From the NCBI RefSeq assembly GCF_000425405.1, contig NZ_AUDJ01000014.1:62001-126000 (forward strand): a stretch of DNA of 64,000 bases, written 5' to 3'. How positions within the stretch are numbered: position 1 is the first letter of the stretch; each line of letters starts with the position of its first letter. The position numbers were made by a program, and so were the translations under genes. Below the pieces are notes generated by a model. It had not been told where the DNA came from and did not search any database. It was given only the letters and a program-made list of their open reading frames with translations. This DNA comes from Ferrimonas kyonanensis DSM 18153. Lineage in GTDB: Bacteria > Pseudomonadota > Gammaproteobacteria > Enterobacterales > Shewanellaceae. Of the stretch, positions 36,992 through 46,941 are shown one piece after another.

Positions 36992-39900
36992 TGTGTTGCT
37001 CCTGTTGTGCGGGCACCCGATACAGCACCGCATAGAAAACCGGCATAATCAGCAAGGTTAAAAAGGTGGCCACCGACAAGCCGCCGATGATGGTGGCCGC
37101 CATGGGCCCAAACAGCGGATCCCACCACAGCGGAATCATCCCCAGCACGGTTGTTAAAGCGGCCATGCTGATGGCCAGAGTACGATTGACCGCGGCCTCC
37201 ACCAGGGCATCGAAGGCACTGCGGCCATTGGCAATCTCCATGTTGATCTGGTCCATCAACACGATGCCGTTTTTGATGATCATCCCCGACAGGGCGATGA
37301 CCCCCACCAACGCCATAAATCCAAAGGGCATGTTGGCCATCAGCAGCATGGGGATCACCCCCATCAACGCCAGCGGAATGGTCATGACGATCACCAAGGG
37401 TTGTCGCAGGCCGTTGAACATGGCCACCATCAGAATCAGCATCATTACTCCGGCCTTGGGCAGTTGCGCGAAGATGTCTTTGACCGAGCGATCTTCGTCG
37501 TAAAACTCGCCACCCCAGGCCATGGTGTAACCGTCCGGCAGTTCAATGGCGTCGATGGCATCGGCAATCTGCTGACGAGCCTGAGAGGCAAACATCCCTT
37601 CGACATCGGCTTGAACGGTCATGGTTCGAACCCGATCGCGGCGCCAAATCTGGCCCTCTTCGAAGCCGAGGTCAAAGCGGTCCACCACCTGCCCCATGGG
37701 AACCGAGTGTCCCCCCAGCAGCGGCTTGACCGGAAGTGTCAGCAGGGTGCTGAAATCATTGCGCTCGATGGGCGGTTGCCGCAACAGCACCGGAAGTCGA
37801 TCCTGGCCCTGATACAGGTTGGCCACCAGCAGCCCGTCAGTGGCGCGGGCCAACGCCAGATTGACATCGTTGCGAGTCACGCCAGCCAGACGGGCGTTAT
37901 CCTGATTAAACGCCGGGATCAGCACTTTGCTGGGCTGGCGCCAGTCATCGCGAATGTACTGCAGGTGGGGGTGAGCCTGCATGATCGCTTTAGCCTGCGC
38001 GGCAAGCTGGCGCAACACCAGTGGATCGGGGCCGGAAAAACGGGCCTCGATATTGAATTTATCCACCGTGGCCAGCTTCAGTGGTCGGAATCGAGGTTCG
38101 GCCTGGGGAAATTCGGCTTTGAGGAAGGCATTGCCTCGACGGCGCAATTCCGGAATCTGGTCGAATCGCTGCAGGCTGACCAGAATCTGACCATAGGCGG
38201 GATCATTCGGCTCCGGTTCATAGGTCACCGTGAAGCGGGGGGCACCGCCACCGATGAAGCTGGCAATGTGGGTCACCTCGGGTTGTTGCAGTAACCACTG
38301 TTCTATCTTGGCCATGTCGGCGGCGGTGTGCTGCAGGTCTCCTCCCTGAGGCAACCAGTAGTCGACAAAGGTAATGGCTCGATCAGAACCGGGCATGAAG
38401 TTGACCAGGATCTTGGTACTGAGCAGGCCGGTAGCCACCAGGGCCAGGGCCACTACGGCCAGAGTTCGTTTGCGATGAGTGAGAATCCGGGTGATCAACC
38501 GGCGCGAGTGACGCTGCCAGGCGGGCTCTGGCTGGGCATCGGCAGCGGGCTGATAAAACTGCCAACACAACAACGGCGTGAGGGTAACCGCGACGATCCA
38601 GCTGAGCATCAAAGAGGAGGCCATCACCTTGAACAGGTCAATGGCGAACTCCGCAGCCGACGTCTGGCTGAACAACACCGGCGTGGTGGCGGCGATGGCG
38701 ATGAGAGTGGCGGCCAGCAAGGGGATGGCGGTCTCTTTTACCGCTTCGGCCGCGGCTCGGTCACGGTCGGTGCCGGTTCTAAGCTTGGCGATAAACAGGT
38801 CGGTGATGACGATGGCGTTGTCCACCAGCATGCCCAAGGCCAGAATGAAGGCACCCACGGATACGCGGTGCAGATCCACCGCGCCTATCTTCATGTACAC
38901 CAGGGTGAGTAACAGGGTAACGGCAAGACTGGCACCGACAATGCTGGCGCTGCGCCAGCCCATAAACAGCCACAGTACCAGTACCACAATGGCGATGGAG
39001 CTGAGTAGATTGCCGACAAAGTTATTGACTGATTTTTGCACTTCGTCTGGCTGAAATACGATGGTATGAACCTGAACACCTGCGGGCATTCTGGCTTCGA
39101 AGTCGGCGATGGCCTGTTTCAGAGTATCGCCGATGGCGACGACATTGATGCCATTTTTCGGATTCACAGCAACGGTAATGGCTGCCTGGCCGTTGTATCG
39201 ACTCATGGACAGCGGGGTGTCGCTGTCCGCCTCATGCACCTTGGCCACATCACCAAGACGGAAGCGGTCGTCGCCCACTGGCCCGGCTCCGCCTCTTAGG
39301 GTCAGGTTTCGCAGTGCGTCAACGGAGTCAAGAGTGTCGGTCTGAGTGATGCGAATCCGCTCGTAGCCCAGGGTCATCTGTCCCGGGTGACTGACCAGGT
39401 TCTGGCTCTGCAGCTGATCAAACAGCTGTACCGGCGTCAGGCGGAATTTAGCCAGCTTGGCCTCATCGATTTCGATGTGGATGGATCGTTCACGCAGTCC
39501 CTGTAGCAGCACCTTGTTGACGCCGTTTACGGCCTTTAACTGGCGCTGCAGTTGGCGGGCATAGTGATTCAGCTCAAGTGCAGGAATGCCGTCGCCGCTG
39601 ACAGCAAACAGCATGCCATAGACTTCGGAGAACTCGTCAATCACCACCGAGACCTGAGCTTCCAGCGGCAGTTCCAGTTTCACGTCGTTGACTTTACGTC
39701 GCAGCAGATCCCAGTGCTGGGGTAACTCGGCGCCGGTGGTGGTTTCCACCAGTTCGACGAAAATCATCGACTGGCCGGGGCGGCTGACGGAACGCAGTTT
39801 CCACAGCTTGCCCATCTGCTGTAGTTTGCGCTCCATGACGTCGGTGACTCTGGATTCGACCTCTTCGGCGCTGGCACCTGGGTAGAGGGTAACCACGGCG

Positions 39901-40034
39901 GCGGTCTTTACCGTAAAGGCAGGGTCTTCCAGTTTGCCCATGGCGCTGTAGCCGTACAGCCCCAGCAAGCACAGCAGGGTAGTAAGAAAACTGGCAAAGA
40001 AGCGTTTGTTGATGGTTAGGGTAGCCGGATTCAT
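36984..40034 (-). CDS. RND efflux permease (second pump)
   Basis: 1016 residues from the ATG at 40034, preceded by GAGAGGA; a GTG at 40052 would place that Shine-Dalgarno inside the gene. It has 12 helices and two large periplasmic loops. Helix 4 reads LALGMLVDNAIVITDLF: one aspartate of the usual pair is asparagine, a variant common in non-AcrB RND subfamilies. Helix 10 has VALSGMIIKNGIVLMDQ with the relay lysine. The operon order adaptor-permease-channel with overlaps shows a complete tripartite pump. The substrate is unknown. Confidence 0.94.
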   Translation of the reverse strand: MNPATLTINKRFFASFLTTLLCLLGLYGYSAMGKLEDPAFTVKTAAVVTLYPGASAEEVESRVTDVMERKLQQMGKLWKLRSVSRPGQSMIFVELVETTTGAELPQHWDLLRRKVNDVKLELPLEAQVSVVIDEFSEVYGMLFAVSGDGIPALELNHYARQLQRQLKAVNGVNKVLLQGLRERSIHIEIDEAKLAKFRLTPVQLFDQLQSQNLVSHPGQMTLGYERIRITQTDTLDSVDALRNLTLRGGAGPVGDDRFRLGDVAKVHEADSDTPLSMSRYNGQAAITVAVNPKNGINVVAIGDTLKQAIADFEARMPAGVQVHTIVFQPDEVQKSVNNFVGNLLSSIAIVVLVLWLFMGWRSASIVGASLAVTLLLTLVYMKIGAVDLHRVSVGAFILALGMLVDNAIVITDLFIAKLRTGTDRDRAAAEAVKETAIPLLAATLIAIAATTPVLFSQTSAAEFAIDLFKVMASSLMLSWIVAVTLTPLLCWQFYQPAADAQPEPAWQRHSRRLITRILTHRKRTLAVVALALVATGLLSTKILVNFMPGSDRAITFVDYWLPQGGDLQHTAADMAKIEQWLLQQPEVTHIASFIGGGAPRFTVTYEPEPNDPAYGQILVSLQRFDQIPELRRRGNAFLKAEFPQAEPRFRPLKLATVDKFNIEARFSGPDPLVLRQLAAQAKAIMQAHPHLQYIRDDWRQPSKVLIPAFNQDNARLAGVTRNDVNLALARATDGLLVANLYQGQDRLPVLLRQPPIERNDFSTLLTLPVKPLLGGHSVPMGQVVDRFDLGFEEGQIWRRDRVRTMTVQADVEGMFASQARQQIADAIDAIELPDGYTMAWGGEFYDEDRSVKDIFAQLPKAGVMMLILMVAMFNGLRQPLVIVMTIPLALMGVIPMLLMANMPFGFMALVGVIALSGMIIKNGIVLMDQINMEIANGRSAFDALVEAAVNRTLAISMAALTTVLGMIPLWWDPLFGPMAATIIGGLSVATFLTLLIMPVFYAVLYRVPAQQEQHNA

Positions 40035-40048
40035 CGATGGCGTTCCTC

Positions 40049-41149
40049 TCACAACTGCGCCTGCTGGTCATCCAGCAGAACCGTGCCGACAGGAGCGCCG
40101 TCGTCAAAATAGGCGGCGCCGGAGATCACCAGTTGATCGCCCTGGTTCAGTGCGCCGTTAACCCGAATTTGGTCACTTTCTAAGCCACTGACCGTGACCG
40201 CAACCCGCCTCAAAGTCTGATGATCGAGGACTGCGACGTAGTGGTGTGTTCCGTCGCTTTGGACGGCACTGCTGGGCACCAGGTGGCCACTGTGATTGTC
40301 GATGGGCAGCGAGATCCGCAGCAAGCCGGTTTGCTCCGGCCACCCATGCTTGGGTTGGTCGTCGAGTCGAGCCGTGACTCGAAAACTTCGAGACAGCAGA
40401 TTGGCCGAGCGGCGAATTTCATGAATGGAGGCACTGAGAGACTGCTGTTGACCGGTGGCGTTAAAGCGAACCTTCTGGCCCGGCATCAGCCGCTGGGCGA
40501 TCTGTTCAGGCACGTCCATTTGCACCTCGTAACCGCTGAGTCCATGCAGGGTCAGCACCGGTGAGGTGGGAATCGCCTGTTCGTGGGGTTCAATGCTGAT
40601 GCTGGCGACGATGCCGTCAAACGGTGCATTGAGTACGCTGTAGCGTTTGGCATCGCGCATCATCTGCAGTCGCTGCTCCACCACGGTGACTGAGGCTTCG
40701 CTGCGCTCGACGGCGGTGTTGGCGCGATCCAGTTCGACTCGGGCAATGGCGTCTTCAGCATTGGCAGTAAGTACTCGCTTTCGCTCCTGGCGGGCTTGTT
40801 TTGCCTGCGCCTTGGCTTCTCTCAGTCGCGCCTGGTACTCGGTGATCTGGACATCGAAGTCATGAGGATCCAGTCGCATCAACGGCTGTCCCTTGGCCAC
40901 CATATCGCCCTCTTTGGCTCCGATTGCCGCGACAGGCCCGGGCACGCGAAACGCCAGTTCGGCGGTATCGATGGGAACCAGCATGGCGGGCAGGGTCAGC
41001 GTTTCCTGTTGCTGGGCCGCGGTCAGAGTGATGGCCCGAATGGGACGGGGGGTTTTGTCGGCGTAATGCGGGGCTTCGTGGCTGCAGCCTGCCAGAATCA
41101 GGCTCAGAGCCAGGCTGCTGAGGAGCATCGGAGTGGACAGGGGTTTCAT
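40049..41149 (-). CDS. RND efflux periplasmic adaptor lipoprotein
   Basis: 366 residues from the ATG at 41149. The signal peptide ends in lipobox LAGC (Cys22), so it is a lipid-anchored adaptor. It has the barrel-sandwich halves (LAFRVPGPVAAIGAKEGDMV and LNAPFDGIVASISIEPHEQA) flanking a helical hairpin. The longer frame opening at 41236 is rejected because it hides the lipobox. The Shine-Dalgarno is weak (AAAGAC). It is the first gene of the pump operon, and its stop lies 14 bp before the permease start. A 7-bp inverted repeat lies about 120 bp upstream. Confidence 0.92.
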   Translation of the reverse strand: MKPLSTPMLLSSLALSLILAGCSHEAPHYADKTPRPIRAITLTAAQQQETLTLPAMLVPIDTAELAFRVPGPVAAIGAKEGDMVAKGQPLMRLDPHDFDVQITEYQARLREAKAQAKQARQERKRVLTANAEDAIARVELDRANTAVERSEASVTVVEQRLQMMRDAKRYSVLNAPFDGIVASISIEPHEQAIPTSPVLTLHGLSGYEVQMDVPEQIAQRLMPGQKVRFNATGQQQSLSASIHEIRRSANLLSRSFRVTARLDDQPKHGWPEQTGLLRISLPIDNHSGHLVPSSAVQSDGTHHYVAVLDHQTLRRVAVTVSGLESDQIRVNGALNQGDQLVISGAAYFDDGAPVGTVLLDDQQAQL

Positions 41150-41554
41150 AGTGGTGTCTTTGATTGGGAATATTGGGGGCAAGTGTAAAGAGCGATGCGG
41201 CGCCGATGAACCGTCATCACAGAGAATTACTTTCACGATAATTGATAAAATGGGCCGGGTTCTCAGCGCCTATTGAACAGCTATTCAATAAAATCCGCGA
41301 CCAGGCAACGGCGGCGGCTGGGCGGCATCAACCGCTGAGCGCCGTTGCTGTGGCGGCTGGCGAGGTTGGCAGTCTTCACTGCCGACGATAGTTGCTACTG
41401 GCTGGTCTGACTGGGGCAGGGGAGCCCGGGCCGTGAACCTGAATCAATGCAGGGAGAGTGCACGGATTGGGGAGTTGATGATACACGACCCGGGATGGTG
41501 TTTATGGTAAGCCCGGAGCGACTCGGCATTAACCCTCTTTGAGCAGAATCACTT
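41150..41554. other. non-coding interval between LysR gene and efflux operon
   Basis: About 400 bp without gene-like frames. It must hold the efflux operon promoter. The notable element is the inverted repeat at 41271-41290. Confidence 0.5.
41271..41290. promoter_or_regulatory. inverted repeat, possible operator of the efflux operon
   Basis: TATTGAA-N6-TTCAATA is a perfect 7-bp inverted repeat. It contains the T-N11-A arrangement favoured by LysR-type regulators, and a LysR gene lies just upstream. It sits 122-141 bp before the adaptor start. Binding is inferred from position and symmetry. Confidence 0.4.
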
Positions 41555-42451
41555 TTACAGAATGTGATAAAGTGCCGGGTCGTTTTTGGTGGCGGTCAGG
41601 ATAAACTCGATGAAGTCCTTCAGCAGTCGGGTCTGCAGTTGCCGGCTGGAATAGATGAGCCAGATATCCTCACCAAAGCTGGGGTCGCCTTCAAACAGTT
41701 GAATCAGTTTGCCCTCTTGAATCAGAGGGAAGGCGATCAAGTTGGGTAAAAATCCGATGCCATGATTGCTGAGCAGTAAGTCACCGAGCAGCGATTGTTG
41801 GTTGACGATGAAGTCACCGCGAACCTTGACCCGATTGTGGGGGTCCACTTGCCAGTCGTCGTCCAGTTGGCCGTTGGGCATGCGGAACAGCACGCAGTTG
41901 TGCTGTGCCAGTTCCTCCGGGCGCTGGGGACGACCGTGCTTGGCCAGGTAGTCAGGGGTGGCCACCACCAGCCGGCGCAACTTCCCTGCCAGGCGGGCCA
42001 CCTGGCTGGAATCCCGCTGTTTGCCCAGACGCATGCCAAGGTCAAAGCCGTTCTCAACCAGATCCAGCTCTCGATCGGAAACCACGATGTCAAAGGTCAC
42101 CCCGGGATGAAGCTGCTGATACTGTTGAAGGAACGGCAGTATCAGGTTGGAGTCGGCAAACATCTGAATTCGCAGTCGGCCCTTAAGCTCCTGTTGGGCC
42201 CCTTGCAGCTCCTGCAGGGTGTTGTTCAGCTCATTGAGTAACGGGCGGGTGCGTTGATAAAACTGGTCACCGGCCTCGGTGATTCTCAACTGCCGGGTGG
42301 TGCGTTGAAATAACATGAAGCCGAGATCTTGTTCCAGCGCCTTGATGCGACGACTGACATTGGCCACCGGCAGATCGGAGATGGTGGCGGCCTGAGTAAA
42401 GCTCTGGCAGTCGGCGACCAGATGGAACAGGCTTAGATCTTCGGTTTTCAT
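41555..42451 (-). CDS. LysR-family transcriptional regulator
   Basis: 298 residues. The N-terminal winged helix-turn-helix is LSLFHLVADCQSFTQAATIS followed by VANVSRRIKALEQDLGFMLF and RTTRQLRITEAG. The C-terminal periplasmic-binding-protein-like domain senses a ligand. AGGGAGAG precedes the ATG. It is transcribed in the same direction as the downstream RND operon, 405 bp away, and divergently from miaE. It is a plausible regulator of the pump, but no ligand can be proposed. Confidence 0.93.
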   Translation of the reverse strand: MKTEDLSLFHLVADCQSFTQAATISDLPVANVSRRIKALEQDLGFMLFQRTTRQLRITEAGDQFYQRTRPLLNELNNTLQELQGAQQELKGRLRIQMFADSNLILPFLQQYQQLHPGVTFDIVVSDRELDLVENGFDLGMRLGKQRDSSQVARLAGKLRRLVVATPDYLAKHGRPQRPEELAQHNCVLFRMPNGQLDDDWQVDPHNRVKVRGDFIVNQQSLLGDLLLSNHGIGFLPNLIAFPLIQEGKLIQLFEGDPSFGEDIWLIYSSRQLQTRLLKDFIEFILTATKNDPALYHIL

Positions 42452-42613
42452 GAGGTTGCTCTCCCTATCGAACTCTGAATCATACCATTGATTTCTTATA
42501 GGCTACTGAACGTAGAGGCAGAAAGTGTCATAAGCTCGCCGCGGTGTCTTGGTCTTGTCTTATGGGGCGCAGCCGCTACCATGGGGCCAGTGTTAAGCTG
42601 GCAAGGGAGTGCT

Positions 42614-43402
42614 ATGGAATCGTTGCTGTTGCCCATCAGGCAGTTTTTGTGTTGTGCCACCCCGGGGGCCTGGATTGAGCTGGCACGTCAACCCCAGTCT
42701 CAGTCGTTGATTCTGCAGGACCATCTACTGTGTGAATTGAAGGCCGCGCAGTCGGCGGCCTGGTTGCTGCGTCGCTATGTGCTCGATGAGCGCAGCAGCC
42801 AGCGGCTGCAAGCCTGTCTCGCTCCTTACTCGGCCACCGTGTATCAGCCGCAGCGATTAGCCCAACTGCCTCGGCCCGAGCTCAGCGTGTCTGAGTTGTC
42901 GCGACGTCATGGTGGGGTCGGGTCTGAGGCGCTGCTGGAGAAGATGGTTCGGCTCATCAAAGAAGAGCTGCACCATTTTAACCAGGTACACCAGTTAATG
43001 CAGTCCAGGGGCATCGCTGTGCAGCCGCTGTCTGCCTCGCGTTATGCGTCGGGTCTGTTAGCGGAGGTGCGCACCTTTGAGCCCCAGGCGCTGGTGGATA
43101 AACTGATCATCGGTGCCTACATCGAAGCCCGCTCCTGTGAGCGTTTTGCGGCCCTGGCACCGCATCTGGACGGAGAGTTGCAGCGCTTTTACCTGTCGTT
43201 GCTGCGCTCCGAGGCGCGCCATTTCGAGGATTATCTGGTGTTGGCTCGGCAGATCAGCCCGGAGATCATCGACCCCCGGATCGAGGTCATCGGTGCACGG
43301 GAGCGTCAGTTGATCCTGTCGGCAGACACTCAGTTTCGGTTTCACTCCGGTGTGCCGACACCCAGCCGGTCACCAGCAGCAGTAACGCCGCAAAGTAGCT
43401 GA
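42614..43402 (+). CDS. miaE: tRNA-(ms2io6A) hydroxylase MiaE
   Basis: Di-iron monooxygenase that hydroxylates the isopentenyl group of ms2i6A37 in tRNA. It has 262 residues from the ATG at 42614, after AAGGGAG. Ferritin-like iron-binding motifs are seen as LIKEELHHFNQVH (about residue 117), IGAYIEARSCERFAAL, and LLRSEARHFEDYL. The C-terminus beyond IEVIGARERQLIL is a 20-residue low-complexity tail reading through the end of the convergent yhhN-type gene. The two genes overlap tail-to-tail by 116 bp. No other tRNA-modification gene adjoins it. Confidence 0.93.
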   Translation: MESLLLPIRQFLCCATPGAWIELARQPQSQSLILQDHLLCELKAAQSAAWLLRRYVLDERSSQRLQACLAPYSATVYQPQRLAQLPRPELSVSELSRRHGGVGSEALLEKMVRLIKEELHHFNQVHQLMQSRGIAVQPLSASRYASGLLAEVRTFEPQALVDKLIIGAYIEARSCERFAALAPHLDGELQRFYLSLLRSEARHFEDYLVLARQISPEIIDPRIEVIGARERQLILSADTQFRFHSGVPTPSRSPAAVTPQSS

Positions 43403-43967
43403 TGAATATGGTGCTCATCCCTAACTGGCTGTGCCAATAGAAGGTGTCGAAGGCGATAAGGCTGTCGGACAGCAGAAACAGCAGTGCGCCGGCTTGGGTG
43501 GCCGGATTGAGGTTGGCACGCAGGGCGCCCATGACCATGGCGGTCAGCAGCAGGCTGTAGAGGCCGATTAGGGGGGCTCGCCAATCGAAGAACGGCCACA
43601 ACAGCCACAGGAAGATCACCGTACCCACCGGCATTCCCAGCCACTGCCAGCTTGGCCGCCGGCCAGGACGGCGCCAAAACAGCCAGCACAACCCGAACTG
43701 GGTGATGGCAAAGGCGGCCAGGCCCAGATGCAGGTGGGAGTGGTGGCCAAAGTCCAGAAAAACATCACCAACGGCGGCGGCCAGCAGAGCGATGACCCAG
43801 GGGCTGCGGTCACGATGGGGCAAGTGCCTCAGGCAGTAGGCGGCCAAAAGCAGCGCCGGCAGGGCTTTGAGCAGGTAGCTGAGTGGGTAGGGGCGCCAGG
43901 CTTCCGTCAGGGTGTAGGCGACGGCGCAGGCCACGGCGGCGGTCAGCAGCCAGCGGGACTGATTCAT
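43287..43967 (-). CDS. yhhN: YhhN/TMEM86-family membrane protein (putative lysoplasmalogenase)
   Basis: 226 residues with about eight transmembrane helices and conserved polar residues in LAAAVGDVFLDFG, LLFLLSDSLIAFDTF and MSTIFISYFAALLLL. The family includes mammalian lysoplasmalogenase TMEM86B; the bacterial function is not established. AAGGAATGG precedes the ATG. The family core ends at LLLVTGWV, and the last 20 or so residues (SAHRSETETECLPTGSTDAP and onward) are hydrophilic and overlap miaE. This suggests loss of an original stop and extension into the neighbour. Confidence 0.85.
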   Translation of the reverse strand: MNQSRWLLTAAVACAVAYTLTEAWRPYPLSYLLKALPALLLAAYCLRHLPHRDRSPWVIALLAAAVGDVFLDFGHHSHLHLGLAAFAITQFGLCWLFWRRPGRRPSWQWLGMPVGTVIFLWLLWPFFDWRAPLIGLYSLLLTAMVMGALRANLNPATQAGALLFLLSDSLIAFDTFYWHSQLGMSTIFISYFAALLLLVTGWVSAHRSETETECLPTGSTDAPVHR

Positions 43968-44195
43968 TCCATTCCTTGAGAGTTATCAGGTTTACTCTTT
44001 TTTGACATACTTTTCAGTCGGTTCCAAGTTGGTGTTGCGATAGGGTGACAGTGTATTAGCCGCCACCTGGGGCGACGCTTATGTTGTTACCTTATGATTT
44101 TAAAGAAAATTTATCGTGGCGGCTGCCCCGGCCCAGGCGATTGAAGCGGAACACACTTTTTATCGTAAAATTGTCTGAAATTGGCCATTGATCCA

Positions 44196-44201
44196 GTACA
44201 A
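44196..44201 (+). promoter_or_regulatory. candidate -10 of fhs
   Basis: TACAAT, with CTGAAA 16 bp upstream as a weak -35, lies 37-42 bp before the fhs start codon. No riboswitch fold was evident in 43968-44237. Confidence 0.35.
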
Positions 44202-44237
44202 TGTCGGCGATTCTAGCGTGGTACCCGGAAAATAATA

Positions 44238-45980
44238 ATGAAATCAGACATTGCCATCTCTCAATCTGCTTGTTTATCCGCAATCACTGACGTTGCGGCC
44301 GCCGCTGGCATTCAGCCACAAGAACTGATCCCCCAGGGGCAATACAAAGCCAAATTGAGCTATTCACTGCTTCACCGTGCCAGCAACGCGCCACAGGGCA
44401 AGTTGGTGCTGGTGACGGCCATTACTCCCACTCCGTTAGGCGAAGGCAAAACGGTTACTACCATCGGCTTGTCTCAGGGGCTGAAGGCCATTGGCAAGAA
44501 GGTCATGGCGTGCATTCGCCAGCCCAGCATGGGGCCGGTGTTTGGCGTAAAAGGCGGTGCAGCCGGTGGCGGTTACAGCCAGGTGGCGCCGATGGAGGAG
44601 CTGAACCTGCACCTGACCGGCGACATTCATGCGGTGACGGCGGCCCATAACCTGGCAGCGGCGGCCATCGATGCCCGTTTGTATCACGAGCTGCGTCACG
44701 GCGAAGCGTTTGAAGCCAAAACCGGACTGACGCCGCTGGGGCTGCAAGCCGACTCGGTGGTGTGGGGACGTGTGGTCGACATGAACGACCGGGCCCTGCG
44801 AAAGATCAAGATAGGGCTTAACGAGCCGGGCAAGACCATTAACGGCATTGAGCGCGAGTCCGGTTTTGACATCTCGGCGGCGTCCGAATTGATGGCCATC
44901 CTGGCCCTGGCCAGCGACCTGAACGATCTGCGGGCTCGTCTCGGTCGTGTGGTCCTGGCCTACAGCAACACTGGCAAGCCGGTCACCGCCGAAGACATCG
45001 GGGTCGCCGGCGCGATGGCGGCGATTTTGCGCGATGCCGCTCAGCCGACACTGATGCAGTCTCTGGAAGGGGTACCAACCCTGGTGCACGCCGGTCCGTT
45101 CGCCAACATTGCTCACGGCAACTCCTCTATCATTGCCGATCGCATGGCCCTGGGGCTGGCGGATGTGGTGGTGACCGAAGCCGGATTTGGCTCCGACATG
45201 GGCTTTGAAAAGGCCTGCAACATTAAGGCGCGTGCCGCGGGGCGTGGACCGGATGCGGCGGTGGTGGTCGCCACCCTGCGTGGTCTCAAGGCTAATTCAG
45301 GTCGCTACGACCTGCGTCCGGGCCAGCCGCTGCCGGAGTCGATCTTCAACGAGGATGCCGAGGCCCTGGCTGGCGGTTTTGCCAACCTGAAATGGCACAT
45401 CGACAATGCCGCTCGTTACGGCGTGCCGGTGGTGGTGGCACTGAACCGATTCCCCGATGACAGCGATGCCGAACTGCAGTGGCTGGCTGACAAGGTCAAA
45501 CAGGCCGGTGCCCAGGTGGCGCTGTCCGAAGCGTTTGCCAAAGGCGGCGAAGGTGCCACCGAGCTGGCTCAGGCGGTGATGACTGCGCTCAGCCAACCGG
45601 CCGAGTTTGCCCCTCTGTATCGGTGTGACCAGCCGCTGGAGCACAAACTGCTGACCATGGCGGAAGTGGCCTACGGCGGTAACGGCATCGAGTTGTCGGA
45701 GCAGGCCAAGGCCGACATCGAACGCCTGACCGAGCTGGGCTATGGTGACTTGCCGGTGTGCATGGCGAAAACGCCGCTGTCCATCAGCCATGATCCGTCC
45801 CTGAAAGGGGTGCCGACCGACTTTGAGATCCCGGTCCGCGGCCTGCGCCTGTGCGCCGGTGCTGGATTTATCTATGTGTTGACCGGCAATGTGATGACCA
45901 TGCCCGGTCTGCCGGAAAAACCGGCCTACCTCAGTATCGACATCGATGAGCAGGGCAACATCGTCGGCATCGACGAATAG
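44238..45980 (+). CDS. fhs: formate-tetrahydrofolate ligase
   Basis: Makes 10-formyl-THF from formate, ATP and THF. It has 580 residues, close to the usual 555-580. The ATP-binding loop [10 protein letters not shown] is at residues 63-72. Conserved [20 protein letters not shown] and [13 protein letters not shown] follow. Many gammaproteobacteria rely on FolD alone, so its presence points to formate use, for example in anaerobic one-carbon metabolism. It lies 12 kb from the CO dehydrogenase, but no other Wood-Ljungdahl gene is seen, so a link is not supported. Monocistronic. Confidence 0.96.
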   Translation: MKSDIAISQSACLSAITDVAAAAGIQPQELIPQGQYKAKLSYSLLHRASNAPQGKLVLVTAITPTPLGEGKTVTTIGLSQGLKAIGKKVMACIRQPSMGPVFGVKGGAAGGGYSQVAPMEELNLHLTGDIHAVTAAHNLAAAAIDARLYHELRHGEAFEAKTGLTPLGLQADSVVWGRVVDMNDRALRKIKIGLNEPGKTINGIERESGFDISAASELMAILALASDLNDLRARLGRVVLAYSNTGKPVTAEDIGVAGAMAAILRDAAQPTLMQSLEGVPTLVHAGPFANIAHGNSSIIADRMALGLADVVVTEAGFGSDMGFEKACNIKARAAGRGPDAAVVVATLRGLKANSGRYDLRPGQPLPESIFNEDAEALAGGFANLKWHIDNAARYGVPVVVALNRFPDDSDAELQWLADKVKQAGAQVALSEAFAKGGEGATELAQAVMTALSQPAEFAPLYRCDQPLEHKLLTMAEVAYGGNGIELSEQAKADIERLTELGYGDLPVCMAKTPLSISHDPSLKGVPTDFEIPVRGLRLCAGAGFIYVLTGNVMTMPGLPEKPAYLSIDIDEQGNIVGIDE

Positions 45981-46105
45981 ACCATGGTGGCTGACGCTGC
46001 GGATTTCCGGGGCGTCGTCCTACTGTTGGATCGGCAACATTGGCACCGCAACCCGCGGCGGCTGTGATACTCTAAAGAGACTGATTTCGTCGAGTTTGTG
46101 TAGTT

Positions 46106-46753
46106 ATGAAATACCAGATTGTTCCTGTTACCCCGTTTCAGCAAAACTGTTCCTTGGTGTGGTGTTCGCAGACCAACAAAGGGGCGGTGATTGATCCCGG
46201 TGGCGATCTTGAGATGATTGAAGCCGCCATCGCTTCACAAGGCATTGAGATTGAGAAAGTGCTGTTGACCCATGCGCACATCGATCACGCCGGAGCTTCA
46301 CGGATGCTGGCGGATAAACTGCAGGTTCCTCTGGTTGGCCCTCATAAGGCCGACCAGTTCTGGCTGGACCAACTGCCTCAGCAGGCGCAGATGTTTGGCC
46401 TGGCCCTGACCCAGGCGTTTCAGCCGGACCGCTACCTGGAGGATGGTCAGGCGGAAACCGTGGGCAACCTGACCCTGAATGTGCTGCATACGCCGGGGCA
46501 TACGCCGGGTCATGTGGTGTTTCATGAGGCCGACAGCGGCACCGCCTTCGTGGGGGATGTGCTGTTCAGCGGTTCTATCGGCCGAACCGATTTCCCGATG
46601 TCTAATCATGGCGATCTGATCGCCTCCATCACTCAGAAGTTGTGGCCTTTGGGGGATGCGACCGAGTTTGTGCCCGGCCATGGGCCTAACTCCACCTTTG
46701 GTGCCGAGCGGCGCTCCAACCCGTTCGTGGCCGACGCCGTGTTGGCCGGTTGA
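46106..46753 (+). CDS. YcbL-like metallo-beta-lactamase-fold hydrolase, copy 1
   Basis: 215 residues of the glyoxalase II/YcbL branch of the metallo-beta-lactamase fold. The metal-binding HAHIDHAG motif (HxHxDH, about residues 54-59), HTPGHTPGHVVFH, the bridging aspartate in FVGDVLF and the terminal histidine in VPGHGPNS are all present. It lacks the C-terminal glyoxalase II substrate domain. The substrate is probably a glutathione or other thioester, but unproven. It is the first of two adjacent paralogues that agree at roughly half their positions by eye. Confidence 0.9.
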   Translation: MKYQIVPVTPFQQNCSLVWCSQTNKGAVIDPGGDLEMIEAAIASQGIEIEKVLLTHAHIDHAGASRMLADKLQVPLVGPHKADQFWLDQLPQQAQMFGLALTQAFQPDRYLEDGQAETVGNLTLNVLHTPGHTPGHVVFHEADSGTAFVGDVLFSGSIGRTDFPMSNHGDLIASITQKLWPLGDATEFVPGHGPNSTFGAERRSNPFVADAVLAG

Positions 46754-46775
46754 TGCTGACGACTGCGTGAACAAG

Positions 46776-46799
46776 AGCCGGCCTTGAGCCGGCTTTTTT
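46776..46799 (+). terminator. terminator after hydrolase copy 1
   Basis: AGCCGGC-CTTGA-GCCGGCT followed by a T run; it separates the two paralogues into two transcripts. Confidence 0.88.
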
Positions 46800-46941
46800 A
46801 TGACTGACGCTTAAATCCTGTTCAATGAGCGTGCTTCATTTGCCCGAGATCAAGCCGGAAGCCGTTGACGGTCTCCGTCGCCTCGAATCGGCCTGACATC
46901 GTGTTAGGCTGAGCCTTTTACCACCCTTACATGGAATCCAA

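Noticed and set aside
44238-45980. fhs plus cooS as evidence of a Wood-Ljungdahl pathway
   Set aside because: No acetyl-CoA synthase, corrinoid protein or methyltransferase is present, and the two genes are 12 kb apart; CooS here is the monofunctional type.
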